DNA of 64,000 nt, from contig CM066984.1 of assembly GCA_033977485.1 (NCBI GenBank), positions 106,921,691 to 106,985,690 on the forward strand, in the 5' to 3' direction. The position numbers were made by a program, and so were the translations under genes. Below are positions 42,560 through 55,080 of the stretch, one piece after another. Below the pieces are notes generated by a model, which searched no databases, was not told the DNA's origin, and worked only from the letters and a program-made list of their open reading frames with translations. The DNA comes from Hydrangea macrophylla. Lineage: Eukaryota; Streptophyta; Magnoliopsida; Cornales; Hydrangeaceae. Within the stretch, counting starts at the first letter, position 1, and every line of letters begins with the position of its first letter.

Positions 42560-43169
42560 GGCACTGTCACGCCCCAACGTAGCATAATACAGGAAAGCAT
42601 TTAATTTCCTTTATGGACTCGTAAGTCGTGACAAGTGAGTATGACCAATTGTCCCTGCAACAAAATAACTTAATAGCATTTCTAAAAGAAAGGATACTAG
42701 TAAACATAAGCTCCAAAATTAAAACTTACTAAACTATTACAGCAGTCATAAACTTAGGCACAAAACGCCTTATTCAAATGTCTAAAACTAGTTTATTACA
42801 ACCCAAATTAAAAAGACATAGGAAATATAAAGCAGCCTCTTGGAAAGTCTCCTGCTTCTAACTAGCATAGTCGAAGTACCCTGGCTGCTCCTGACCCTGA
42901 AAATCTGGACATACAGTCCAGGACGCATCAACGTCGTCAGCTTATGCAAGCTGGTGAGCAAAATAAACAAGTACTCGCAATGTATATATAAGAAAATAAA
43001 CAGCAGTGCAATTTAACTTTAAAAGCAATAGATTCAAGGTTCCAATTCCAACATAAGTAACGGGGGAAATAAAGTAAGCCGTAAATATGCGACCGTGCAT
43101 GAACAATGTAATATCTCATCTTTCTGACTCTTTTCTCTCAACAAACTCGATTCAACAAAACCATTACCT

Positions 43170-43682
43170 CAGATACCAGGAATACTATCCAATCGATATC
43201 CAAAACAGCACACCATACCAACGCTTCAGATACCAGGAATAATATCCGATCGATATCTAAGCCGTACTCAATACCATCGTTTCGGATACCAAGAATAATA
43301 TCCGATCGATATCCAAAACGAGCGCCCTAGATACCAGGAATAATATCTGATAGATATCTAAGCCGTAACTCAATACCATCGCTTCGGATACCAGGAATAA
43401 TATCCGATCGATATCCGAAACGAGCGCCTTAGATACCAGGAATAATATCCGATCGATATCTAAGCCGTAACTCAATACCATCGCTTCGGATACCAGGAAT
43501 AATATCCGATCGATATCCGAAACGAGCGCCTTAGATACTAGGAATAATATCCGATCGATATCTAAGCCGTAACTCAATACCATCGCTTCGGATACCAGGA
43601 ATAATATCCGATCGATATCCGAAACGAGCGCCTTAGATACCAGGAATAATATCCGATCGATATCTAAGCCGTACTCCAATAC
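43170..43682. repeat. 102-bp tandem repeat inside solo LTR
   Basis: About five units in 101-102-bp register (GCTTCGGATACC at 43381, 43483 and 43585). Each unit is two related halves around the near-palindromic block AATATCCGATCGATATC. Because 102 is a multiple of three, a spurious repetitive ORF of 34-residue units runs through on the minus strand. Confidence 0.9.
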
Positions 43683-43969
43683 CAGACCGCCACTCTTTAC
43701 TCTTTTCATGCTTTCTCACACACATGCATGTTAACACAACCTCGACCGTAATATGTATGTCAATGTTCACAGTTTTGCAGTAACAGTTATTTATCTCAAA
43801 GCTGAATATTCATTCAACATAAATCTCAGTCTGAAACGTTCTTATAAGTTCAATTCCTAATAGTGAGCCTTTAAAAATAATATATTTGCCAAACAGTTTC
43901 TTTAAAAACTTTCAAAACCTTTTCCAAACAGTCCCTTATACAAAAATACAAAAACAGTTCAAACTGCCC

Positions 43970-44085
43970 CAGGTCGCGCGAGCGGGTCGTGCGCGCTAGT
44001 AGGGCAACGGGTCGCGCGAGCAGGTTGCGCGCGTGAGTAGGGCAACGGGTCGCGCGAGCGGGCCGCGCGCGCGAGTTGTCACAGT
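43970..44085. repeat. GC-rich minisatellite, about 40-bp units
   Basis: About three units built from GGTCGCGCGAGCGGG and GTAGGGCAACGGGTCGCG within the solo LTR, sharply GC-rich and CpG-dense against AT-rich flanks. Confidence 0.8.
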
Positions 44086-44599
44086 TTCATCATCTTCTTC
44101 GTTTTTCCCCTGTTTCTGGTTTTAAACTGAAATTATACCCATTTCTGTTTTCTGATTCAAACGATACATGTAATATATGGATCTCTTCAGTTTTTCGCGT
44201 AGATTACGAATATGCAATCAATTTTAACTAATACGGATTGTATCGCTTGATTTTCGCGATTAAAGTTAGAGTGACAAAACTTTAAATCGACGATACGTCA
44301 CTATATGAATGAATTTCTCCGTAGGATTCGAACCGTAGTTTATTGGAACTACGATCTTTCATTCCCAATTCATAAATTTCATTTTGGTTAAGATTTACAA
44401 AACTCCAATTTCAAGCTTCAATGGTGAAATACATATATATACACATATACACACCTATATATACTGAAATACACGTATATAAACATGGCGAGTGAGTTTA
44501 TAATACTCACTGAGGGCAAATATACAGATAATTTGAGACCGAGGATTTCCGCCGTCGATTCCGTCGTTGAGAATTTCTCCTCCGATTTCTCTTGAACTA

Positions 44600-44810
44600 T
44601 ATATGTATGTATCTATGTATATGTATGTGACTGAATATATATATATATATAATCTGTATGTGTTGTGTATATAATCTTGAGAATGTAAGAAAGAGTTGAG
44701 AGAAATGGAGAGAATTGAGAGTTACAGTGAGTTTGTGAGGGAGAGAATGAGAGACTGTGAGAGTTTAGAGATACCACACACACACACATATATATATATA
44801 TAAACTGAGA
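44600..44810. repeat. TATG/TA/CA microsatellites in solo LTR
   Basis: Runs of TATG (about 44598-44630), TA (44638-44651; 44788-44801) and CA (44775-44787) lie near the right part of the LTR. Confidence 0.75.
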
Positions 44811-45148
44811 GTTGTGGCCTCCAAGCAATAGGGAGATTTCTCCCGGTGAGGTTGAGCTCACGTGCTCCCTCACCCCAAAACGCGATATAGACACACATTA
44901 AAACATAACTGGTATTTTACGGTTGATATAAAAATACATAAAATTATATTAGCGTAGGAAATAAATTCCAGTTTATACAAAAATATAGATATCGATTTTG
45001 AAAGCATAGAAAATATTTTCTATATTTATGGAAATTATATTTTGACCCCAGATAAATATTTTGAGTAGAAATAAAAATCAAATATTCATGGAAATGAAAT
45101 GCAGTATTTATTTATTAATGAAAATAAAATACAGGGTGTTACAGGCAC

Positions 45149-46836
45149 TACTTTTATATTCACATGGGTGAAGTTCTTTCAATGTGTCCCTGCTACTGTA
45201 GACACTTTAGATAATATGTACTTCATTAAGAGCATATAGCTCATCCTCCTAAAACGTAGCAATCAGCACTGATTATCATGAAATGGACTATAAATAGTTT
45301 TTCAGTGCTCAAACTGTCATATAATAGTAACTTGTTATTACCCATTAAAACTTGAAATTAATGATGTTCTAAAATAAGGTCAGGTTACTAATACCGGTGA
45401 TTAATAGAAAATTGAGTTTCGATCCTATTCCACTAGTTGTTTTCTGTACAAAATCAAAGGACTGTAGCCTCCTTTTGACTTCTATCAACATAGGTTTCAC
45501 AACTAAATCAATACAAAAAAAAACTGAAAACTAAAAACCACAACGTTACCATGCGAGCCTAGCTAGCTATAAAATTCTGTCAAATTCCTTATTTGATCCA
45601 TTATCATGATCAAATAACTATGTTAGCAATAAAAATTAGTCCAACTACTCATAAGATTTCAAGAAATGTCATTCCTTTTTGCTTTTTGGCAGTTGTCTTA
45701 TCTTCAAAGGATGGTTGGCAACTCGGCACCGTTTAATTTGAATTCAAGTGTTGCTGTAGTCACCACTTGATAGGGACCCATTCATTTTGGAGATAAATGG
45801 TTTGTTGTACAAATTCTCAATATGTTGGCTAATTAGTTGGTACCTATTCGGTTTACTATGCGAATTGCTTTCACAATCTGATATGCGAAAATTCATCTTT
45901 AACTTTGGTGGAATTATAATTGATAATTTGTGATATGCCAACCTTGTGTTGAACAGAAAATGGCAAATGGGGCATAATATTTGGTAGTTCAATTTGTTGT
46001 CTAATTAATTTTTGTCTAGTGTATGCGACATATGTATATTATGTGGTTCTTAATTCACTAGAAGATACATATTATATACTTATACTGTGTTATTCGTGAT
46101 TAATTAAAATTATGTTATTTTGGAAATTTTGTTAATGTGGGGTAGTTATAAAATGTTCATATTTATATCTGATCTCATGGGCTTGGAAATGTGGGGTAGA
46201 TATATGTTGGTAACACATGAAAACTTCAATGTACCTCGTTAATATTTTAATTACATGGAAATGTTGAGTATACTTTACGTATTTTGAGAAATTTTTTGTT
46301 GTCCTTGAAATATATAATGATTAAAGCATATGGGGTAACTTTGGAGATAACATATGATGATTAAACGTAGTAACCTACAATTTATGAGTTATTCATTTTA
46401 AAATGTGGAAAATTACTAAGCATACATTCTCTCTTATCTCTTCATGTGTCAGTTAAAAACCAATTTCTTAGAGGCTTTCATGAAAATCTGCATAATTGCT
46501 ATCTGGTAGATTTTCAGGCTTTATTTTATCTTGGAGTGGATTTGCTAGAAACCCTGTACTTATATCACGTTAGCATAATACGTGATGTGACGATCACTCT
46601 GTGTAATTTCTTCACAATAACCCACCATAAAATGAATAATAAATGAACAAATTATTTCTCCGGTTACTCTTTTCTATTTCTACTCCACATTATTACTAAA
46701 TCAAATGATCATTGTGATCAAGCGTGAGCTAGAATGAAGCCATACTAACATGTATATGCGATTCGTAGACAAATATATGCATGCTTTAAACATCAAATAT
46801 GGATCTGGTTTTACCATATAATCTGATCCAATAGTC
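45149..46836. other. intergenic, no gene seen
   Basis: AT-rich sequence with no coding frame, conserved domain or structured repeat that I can support. Confidence 0.6.
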
Positions 46837-46841
46837 CGATG

Positions 46842-47046
46842 TATTAGAGTTAGCTATTATATTATAATTAGTTTTATTTAGCTTTAGGGTAGTATAGTCT
46901 TTTTCCTTATATTAGGATATACCTAGATATACTATTGTTCTTTCTTCTTTTTCTATTGTATTCATTCATTCAGTTTTGTGTTATGAGAAACTCTAGCTCT
47001 TTTTTCTCTTTTCCCTTTTTTGTTCTCTTTATTTGATATATTTACA
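46842..47046 (+). repeat. 5' LTR of second copia
   Basis: 205 bp, TATTAGAGTTAG to TTTACA. It ends directly at the primer site. The TG end is decayed or atypical in both copies. Confidence 0.88.
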
Positions 47047-47060
47047 TGGTATCAGAGTAG
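47047..47060 (+). other. primer-binding site of second copia
   Basis: TGGTATCAGAGTAG follows the LTR. It matches the initiator tRNA-Met primer site of copia elements over its first 11 bases. Confidence 0.85.
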
Positions 47061-47283
47061 GTTCGAATCTCATCCACGTTTTTTGCAGATCCAACTCTGC
47101 AGTGAGTTGGCTGGGGGTTGCAGGGGGTAACGCGCCCCTGCCAGGGTTCGGGGCAGAGCCCCGAAAAAAAAAAATTTGTCGAATGATTCTGGTTCGTTTT
47201 TGGATTTCTCACTGATTCGACTTCGTATTTGGATCTCGCACTAATTCGCGTTCGTTTTTGGATCTGTCACCAATTCTGGTTCC

Positions 47284-47309
47284 TTTTTTTTTTTTTTTTT
47301 TTTTTTTTG
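47284..47309. repeat. poly(T) run in copia leader
   Basis: A T-run of more than 20 bases between primer site and gag start. Confidence 0.85.
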
Positions 47310-47368
47310 GGATTTGTCTTTGATTTTGGTTCGTTTATTTTGAGTTATTTAATTGCTTCGTTTTCGTA

Positions 47369-48320
47369 ATGGCTGCTGAACACGATGATTCGCTTCAAGC
47401 GATTAGTGTTAAACTCGATGGAAAGAATTTTGCATATTGGAATTATGTGATGAAAAATTTTCTGAAGGGGAAGAAGAAGTGGGGTTATATCAATGAGGAT
47501 TTTAGTAAACCTATGAATGAAAAGGCTGATAAATTTGCAGAATTACTAGATGTTTGGAAAATAAACAATTCGAAAATCATTACTTGGATCAACAACTCCG
47601 TTGCTCCCTCGATAGGTATACAATTGGCAAAGTTTGAATATGCACAGGAGGTGTGGGATCATTTAGCTAAACTATTTACACAGTCCAATTTTGCGAAAAG
47701 GTACCAATTAGAGTGTGATATTCGTGCCCTTGAACAGAAAAATTTGAGTATTCAGGAGTTCTATTCTACAATGACAGATGTTTGGGATCAGTTGTCTCTC
47801 ATGGAGTCGCCCGAATTGCGGGCGTTTGCACCATATATTGCTAGTTAGGAGGAACAACGTCTGGTTCAATTTTTGATGGCTCTACATGATGATTTTGAGG
47901 GCCTTTGTGGGTCCATTCTCCATCATAGCCCACTTCCGTTAGTTGATTTTGTTGTCCATGAGTTAGTCGCTGAGGAAATACGTCTTAAGACTTAGTCTGG
48001 AAAGAGAACTCTCCCCGACTTTACTCCATCTGTTTAGCAGCCCCTTTTCGACCACCGTCCAACAATCAGAATAAGCCTTACTCGAGAGTTGATAGTGATG
48101 TATACAGCTATTGTAAGGAGAAGGGTCATTGGAAGGCTCAGTGTCCTAGGTTGGGTCGAGAAAACCAGTCCTCCAATAGTCGACCACCACAACAACAGCA
48201 ACCACAGCCTTCTCATTGGAAATCTGAAAACCAATCTCAATAGCGTTCGTATAGGCCTCCACAGCCTAATACTACAGTAGTTGTACCACCATCAGACTCA
48301 TTTGGACCCGGTTCCCCTTC
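47369..48320 (+). pseudogene. gag of second copia
   Basis: The ATG at 47369 opens 159 codons with LDGKNFAYWNYVMKNFLKG and VWDHLAKLFTQSNFAKRYQL, a copia Gag (UBN2-like). A TAG at 47846-47848 stops it. Gag homology continues (FLMALHDDFEGL) with further stops near 47992 and 48034, and a zinc-knuckle remnant at about 48110-48155 that reads YSYCKEKGHWKAQC, where the first cysteine is replaced by tyrosine. The solo LTR follows. Confidence 0.85.
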
Positions 48321-48325
48321 CCCAT

Positions 48326-51300
48326 TGTAGATACCCCATTTTGTCGGCTATCAGATTTAGGAGACCCATAGCTTGGTGGTTCACAATGATTGAAAAAAGA
48401 CTCAAAAGGACTCCTGGAAGTTAGTTATATTTCTCAAAATGCTTTAATGACCAAAATGCCCCTGAAAGCCCGAAAACTCCCAGATTTGGTCCAAAAGTTC
48501 TGAAAACATGCTATGTCATAAGAAAAGTAAAAAAAATGAGTTTTTAAGTAAATTCAGATGAAATCGTCAGCTCCCAGAGACCCCCGGAAGTCCCGGAAGT
48601 TCCCGAAAAGTCCCCGTTGATCGGTTTGACCATGGTTTGACCAGGTTTGACCAGGTTTGACCAAGGTTTGACCAAGTTTGACCGAAATCGTTCAAATTTG
48701 CCGGAATCATTCTAGATCATGTGGAAAGTATTAAAAATGAGTTTTAAAAGAAGATGGCACGAAAACGTCAGCTCCTGGGTGCTCCCAGAGGTTTCTAGAA
48801 CTTCCCGGGAATCCCAGGTTTGACCAGTTTGACCAAAATTTGACTTTGAAACCAGAGCACCATAATAATTTTCAATCATTTTTCGTAGATACTAGAGGTC
48901 AATAGCTTTCCGACGGTATATCACACATATTTTTTGGATTTAAAACGGGTTTATTGTGAATTTCCGAAGGCGAAAAAGGCGATCAAATCGGCTTTTATCG
49001 CAAATACCGCAAAACTTTTCAAAGTGACCTATCCCTGAATTATTTTTTATGAAAATTAGATTCCATTATCTTTCCAACGGTATATCACAACCTCAATTTG
49101 GAGTTCGTATGCATTTTCTGTGAATTTCGGACGAAATAGGGCCTTTTCGCGAATACCGGAACCTCTGGGGGCCTAAACGTAATTTTCTGGGCATCTGAGG
49201 AGCAGTGCCGCGACGGCACTGGGCCACTGCCGCGGAGGCACATGGCCAGTGCCGCGGCGGCACTCTCCTCCAGAATAGTCCATTTTTGCAATTTCTTTTG
49301 GGGGTCCATTTTGATTAATTGGAAACCAAAACGACGTAGCTCTATGTTTTCAGTTGTTTGGGACCAATGGGAGTGCTTCTAAAACCCCAAAACCACCCCC
49401 AAATTAGCCTATATAAACCCCCCATTGCTCTTCATTTTGAGGGGGCCAAGTGAAATGCTTGGAAGCCATTAGAGAGAGATATAGAGAGTTAGGGAGAAAG
49501 AGAGAGAGAAGTATAGATTTTCTTCTTCCAAATTCAATCCAAAATGTAAGTTTCAATTAGTTTTCTAAAAACTAAACTTTTATTTTCAAGCTTTCAATCC
49601 ATTTTCTTCATCTTCTTTGAGTTTCCTATGAGTTAGAGAGTGATGTACTCACCCACATACACACATATGAGAGGTTGAATGCTTGTGGTTCACCATTGAA
49701 TATCATCTATTGATTTGTTCATTTGCTTACTTATATACAATGTTCATCTCTTCTTACCTCATTTTTTTTTTATTTTCTTTATTTACTTACTAGTTCATCA
49801 TCATCTAGATGATGACATGAAGTTTGAGGTGAGTGAATCCTTATGGATAGTAGCTCTTGACCTCAAAAACATGTTTGATAAATGATGATTATAACTTCAA
49901 TACCTCCAAGGTATCCTTGAAGTTATGTTCAAATGAAAATGAATCTTTCCAACAATATTGGAGGTTCTTGATGATGAGTTTGATGTTGACATTTTAAGTG
50001 GTTATAATCTCTATTTGATGTTGAAAATATACTTTCAAAACCTCTATTTCAAAACCCCTCTTAAAACCCCTCATTTCGATCTCAAGAAAGAAAACTCTAG
50101 TTTTTCCCAAAATCTTCAAAACAGTGAGTCAAAACAGTGAATGATCTGAGTTCAAAGATTTCTCTAGAACTCAATACTCAATGTATGGATGCAAGACCAC
50201 TTGGAAAGTCTTCCTAACTCATTAGAGAACACCCATGATTTTTGGTTTGACTTGAAAATACTTGAAAATGGTCCATTTGGACCCAAACATTCTCTCCAAA
50301 TATTCTGTTTTTGCTGTCACAGCAGCTTGATCTACTTTCAACTTGTTTTACAGAAAACTTTTCCAAAAAGTGTGGTCCTAACTTATTTTTCTCTTAAACT
50401 TCAATGTCTTAGGGAACTTTCTGTATAATATGGGCCTCTAGATCATTTTATTTTCATTTTCTAAGATTTTCTAACATTTCAGTCGACAGTACGGACTCTG
50501 TTTTTGAGTGACCTCTATTGTTTATATGATTTATCTCAATCTGTGATAGTTATTAAATATTGGATTTTTGGGTTGTGTTCTAGACACAATAAGGAAGATC
50601 TCCATAAAAAATCATGCATTGAAAATATTCCTAACCCCTCTTTTTCATTTTCACAAGATCATGTTACTGTTCTGTCCACTATTCACAGCAAGCACACTTT
50701 TACTTCCATACTTTGATTTGATGCTTATATGCACTCCAAACTAGCTCATGTCTTAGGAAGTAGTTCATACTATATTTGTACATATCCCATGATGATTTCC
50801 TTCATTCATTCATACACATTCTAGACTTCTAAGTCATTCTAGGAATCCATGAACACAAAGCACACTACAACCTTGGCACATTCTTGATACATACATTGCA
50901 TCCATGCAAAGATTTGAGGCTTTTGTGACTCCTAATCTAAGAAGATTATAAGGAATGAACTTGATCATACGTTCATGCTTGCCCTCGATCTAATCCTCCT
51001 TTCTCATCCATCCCGGGGATTGAGAGATCTTCTTTTCCCAAAGATTAACATGCATCATACTAGCTTGCTAAGCATATTTTGATTTCTTTGATTATTTGTT
51101 TCAAGAACAATTCATGTCCCCTTTAGATTAGGGAAACTTAATTACTTGATATGTGATTAGACGATTTTTCCTAGGTTTGTGCGTGTGATCTTTCACTTTG
51201 CATTGTGTGATACTTGGCTTAGATCTTATGAATGATAACTTATATTTAGATCTTCCATTTCAAATTTTCTTATGTGATGTAATATACTATCATAGTATTA

Positions 51301-51613
51301 ATTGTCGAACCATACATAATATAAGATGATTATTTGGATGCTAATTGAGGCCCGTCGAAAGACGGGGCGAGTTGAGAGTGTTTTAGTCGCGACAAAGACT
51401 CCTTCCTCTTTCGTACCAAAACCCCGAGCCAAGTTCTTTGGTTATGAAGGGCCGATACCCTTTATCCGTTTGGGTGAGTCAAAATTAGGTTTCTTGGTTC
51501 CTTAAAGACCAAGTGGTGACTCTGTATCTGTTTTCAATAGACCATTCTCTTTCTTTGATCAAAATCAAATTTCAAACAAAAACAAACAAGTGGTAGAATC
51601 CCGCGTGTCCACA
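48326..51613 (+). mobile_element. 3.3-kb solo LTR inside second copia
   Basis: The unit starts TGTAGATACCCC, ends GTGTCCACA and is flanked by CCCAT (48321-48325 and 51614-51618). A TATATAAA box at 49410-49417 followed by a GAGAGA-rich leader sets plus orientation. No gag-pol ORF is present. Its length and termini suggest a large gypsy LTR (Ogre/Athila-like), inferred. TTTGACCAGG-type repeats lie at about 48625-48680. Confidence 0.75.
49195..49266. repeat. GC-rich short repeats in solo LTR
   Basis: Three imperfect copies of GCCGCGGCGGCAC-type sequence separated by GGGCCACT and ATGGCCAGT. The block can fold on itself and is sharply GC-rich in an AT-rich LTR. Confidence 0.75.
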
Positions 51614-51618
51614 CCCAT

Positions 51619-54600
51619 CCACTCCTTCCATGACCTCCCTTGCTGAGCAATTTCAGAAGTTCATTGCCACACAGCCACATGCTATGGCCACCTCTTCACT
51701 AAGTATGTCTTCAGGTATGTCCTCGGGTATTTGGGTCTTAAACTCTGGAGCTTCTAATCATATATCACCTGATTTATCGTCTTTTGCTTCTTTATGTCAT
51801 GTTTCCTCTTTGTCTGTTATGACTGCTGATGGTACTCCCATGCCATTAACAGGTGTTGGGTCTGTTGTCACAACTCATGTATCCCTCTCTAGTGTTTACC
51901 ACATTCCCAAACTTACTATGAATCTTATTTCTGTTGGTCAACTTTGTGATGCAGGTTACTTAGTCTCTTTTTCTTCTACTTTTTGTCATGTGCAGGATCC
52001 GCAATCTCAGACGATGATTGGGACAAGCCGTAGGCAAGGGGGATTATACATCTTGGACAAGCTCAATGTACCAGTGGTTGCAGCTTCTAGTGTTGACTTG
52101 TCATCCTTTCATTTGAGTTCATCTTCATCTAGTTTTTATTTATGGCATTCTCGCTTTGGTCATGTTTCAGCCGCTCGTTTAAAATATTTAGCTTCTACAT
52201 GAAAATTAAGAGATTTACAAACTCATGACATTTCTGATTGTAGTGGTTGTAAACTGGCAAAATTTTCAGCTTTACCTTTTAATAGAAGTATTTCTTATTC
52301 TCTTGCACCATTTGATTTAGTTCATTCTGATGTGTGGGGACCCTCTCCTGTTACTACAAGAGGGGGTCTCGATATTATGTATCATTTATTGATGATTACA
52401 CTCGTTACTGTTGGGTTTATCTTATGAAACGTCGTTCAGACTTCTTTGATATTTACAATACTTTTCGTGCTTTTGTCAAAACTCAACATTCTGCTGTCAT
52501 AAAATGTTTTAGATGTGATTTAGGTGGAGAGTATACCTATCATAAATTTCGTGAGTTGCTTACTTTAGATGGAACTATTCACCAGTCCTCTTGTACTGAC
52601 ACTCCTGAGCAAAATGGTGTTGCTGAAAGGAAACATAGGCATATTGTTGAAACTGCTCGCTCTCTTTTATTATATGCATGTCCCTAGTGATTTTTGGGGA
52701 GAGGTTGTCCTTACTGCTGTCAATCTGATTAATAAAATTTCGTCCTCTCACTGCTCAGGTCTGTCACCTTTTGAAAAATTGTATGGGTATGCTCCTGATT
52801 ATTCTTCCTTAAAGGTGATTGGTTGTACTTGTTTTGTCCTTCGACCTCGTGTAGAGCGTACCAAACTATCACCAAAGTCTGCTATTTGTGTTTTTCTAGG
52901 TTATGGTGAGGGTCAGAAGGGATATCGTTGCTTTGACCCAGTTACTAAGAAACTATATGTCTCTTGCCATGTTGTGTTTCTTGAGCACATACCCTTCTTT
53001 TCTATTCCTGATAATCATCATAAGTTGACTAAATCTGATCTCAGTCATCTTGACCCATTCTCTGATGATACCGATAGTGTGCCCTCTCCAGCCCCATGTA
53101 CCACTGATATTGTCTCGCCTCATGATTCTACTTCTGCTGATAATGGTACCTTGCCGCCTGATGCTACCTACCTCCCTTCCAGAGGCCACCCAAGCACCTG
53201 CTGAGACTGTGGAACCTCCTCGCTATCCTGCTCGCACTCGTAAGTCCACTCAACCAACTGATTTTGTTTATTCTTGTTATTCGGATTCTTTTGCTTCCTT
53301 TTTAGCTTCAGTTCATGATCTTTCTGAGCCTCTATCCTATAAAGAGGCAGCTCTTGATCCTCTTTGGCAGCAGGCTATGGCAGAGGAACTCTCTGCATTG
53401 TATAAGACAAACACTTGAAGTTTGGTTCCCTTACCTTCTGGTAAGACCGCTATTGGTTCTCGTTGGGTTTATAAAATCAAAACCAAGTCAGATGGGTCTG
53501 TTGAGCGGTAAAAAGCAAGATTGGTTGCTAAGGGTTTTTCCCAACAGTATGGTATGGATTACGAGGAGACTTTTGCTCATGTTACTAAAATGACTACTGT
53601 TCGTACTCTTATTGCAGTTGCTTCTGTTCGTCAGTGGCATATAACTCAGATGGATGTTAAAAATGCTTTCTTGAATGGAGACCTCCAAGAGGAGGTTTAT
53701 ATGGTTCCTCCTCCGGGTGTTCCTCATGGTCTTGGTGAAGTTTGCAGGCTTAAGAAAGCCTTATATGGTCTTAAACAAGCCCCTCGAGCTTGGTTTGAGA
53801 AGTTTTCCACTGTAATTACCTCATTTGGGTTTTCTCCGAGTGCGTATGATTCAGCTCTCTTTATCAGGTGTACCAATGCTGGTCGTATTATGCTTTTTTT
53901 GTATGTTGATGACATGATTATTACTGGTGATGATGTTGATGGGATTGCAGTGTTGAAGTCTGAATTAGCTACTTGTTTTGAAATGAAGAACTTAGGTCCA
54001 CTACGTTATTTTTTGGGGATTGAAGTAGCCTTTTCTCCAAAAGGTTATCTTCTTTCTCAGTCTAAGTATACAGGTGACATTCTTTAGCGTGCTCGCCTCA
54101 CTGATAATAAGATTATTGATACCCCTTTGGAGCTTAATGTTCATCTGTCCCCTTCGGATGGCGTTCCTTTGCCTGATCCTACCTTATATCACACTATTGT
54201 TGGTAGCTTGGTTTATCTTACTATTACTCGTCCGGATATTGCTCATGTTGTTCATGTTGTTAGTCAGTTTGTTACTGCCCCTACTACAGTTTATTGGGCT
54301 GTTGTTCATCGTATTTTGAGGTACTTGAAGGGCACTCGGTTTCAAAGTCTTTTACTTTCGTCATCTTCTTCCTTGGAGCTGTGTGCATACTCTGATGCTG
54401 ATTGGGCCAGTGATCCTACAGATCGCAAGTCTATTACTGGATTTTGTATATTTTTTGGTGATTCTCTCATTTCTTGGAAGAACAAGAAGCAAGATGTTGT
54501 TGATGTGTCTTCCACAGAAGCTGAGTATCGTGCTATGGTTCGACTACCCGTGAGGTTATTTGGTTACGCCGGCTACTTACAGATATGGATGTCTCTCTTC

Positions 54601-54855
54601 CTCGCCTTTCACCTATGTATTGTAATAATAAGAGTGCCATTCAGATTGCTCACAATTCAGTTTTTCATGAGAAGACCAAGCATATAAAGATTGATTGTCA
54701 TATTACTCGTCATCACCTTAAGCATGGAGCTATCACTTTGCCTTTTGTTTCTTCTTCCGCGCAAATTGCTGATTTGTTTACAAAGTCACATCCGATTCAG
54801 CGTTTTCGTTTTTTAGTTGGCAAACTCTCTATGCTTCTAGCTGCATCCTCGTGAG
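51619..54855 (+). pseudogene. pol of second copia
   Basis: Protease, integrase, RT and RNase H are all recognisable but broken. The protease active site reads LNSGASNH, with Asn in place of the catalytic Asp. Integrase has WHSRFGH and CSGCKLAKF for zinc binding, then D and E blocks in different frames (FRCDLGGEYT; NGVAERKHRH). RT carries QMDVKNAFLNGDLQEEVYM, YGLKQAPRAW and YVDDMIITGDD (53900-53930). RNase H has AYSDADWASDP and STEAEYRAM. Stops or frame breaks occur near 52201, 52355, 52686, 53205, 53418, 53508, 54086 and 54540. Confidence 0.9.
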
Positions 54856-54866
54856 TTTGAGAGGGG
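54856..54866 (+). other. polypurine tract of second copia
   Basis: TTTGAGAGGGG lies directly before the 3' LTR, the expected plus-strand primer. Confidence 0.65.
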
Positions 54867-55075
54867 TATTAGAGTTAGTTATTACATTATAATTAGTTTT
54901 ATTTAACTTTAAGGTAGTTTAGTCTTTTTCCTTATATTAGGGTATACCTAAATATACTATTGTTCTTTCTTCTTTTTCTATTGTATTCATTCATTCAGTT
55001 TTGTGTTATGAGAAACTCGAGCTATTTTTTCTTTGTTTTTTTACTTTGTTGTTCTCTGTATTTGATATATTTACA
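54867..55075 (+). repeat. 3' LTR of second copia
   Basis: 209 bp, colinear with 46842-47046, with at least nine substitutions plus a diverged T-rich stretch containing a 4-bp length difference. Confidence 0.88.
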
Positions 55076-55080
55076 CGATG

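Larger units (their letters stand above)
42565..45143. mobile_element. 2.6-kb solo LTR, chromovirus-like
   Basis: This 2579-bp unit starts TGTCACGCCCCAACG and ends GGGTGTTACA, flanked by GGCAC (42560-42564 and 45144-45148). Long LTRs with TGTAACGCCCC/GGGTGTTACA termini are typical of Tekay/Del-like Ty3/gypsy elements; the assignment is inferred. No gag, pol, primer site or partner LTR is present. It carries the 102-bp tandem repeat and a GC-rich minisatellite. Confidence 0.8.
46842..55075 (+). mobile_element. Ty1/copia retrotransposon with solo-LTR insertion
   Basis: The 5-bp duplication CGATG (46837-46841 and 55076-55080) flanks 205- and 209-bp LTRs. Order in plus sense is LTR, tRNA-Met primer site, gag, protease, integrase, RT, RNase H, polypurine tract, LTR. 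The RT block YVDDMIITGDD resembles the Ale/Retrofit group; the lineage is inferred. A 3.3-kb solo LTR sits between gag and protease. The LTRs differ at roughly 6-7% of positions, so this insertion is older than the nested pair at 21.4-41.5 kb. Coding regions carry many stops and frameshifts. Confidence 0.92.

Noticed and set aside
43170..43690. Possible CRISPR-like array
   Set aside because: Units are contiguous 102-bp tandem repeats without unique spacers, in a plant LTR.
43257..43709. 150-aa ORF with 34-residue repeats
   Set aside because: The 102-bp tandem repeat is a multiple of three, so any open frame repeats itself. No start context or homology supports a gene.
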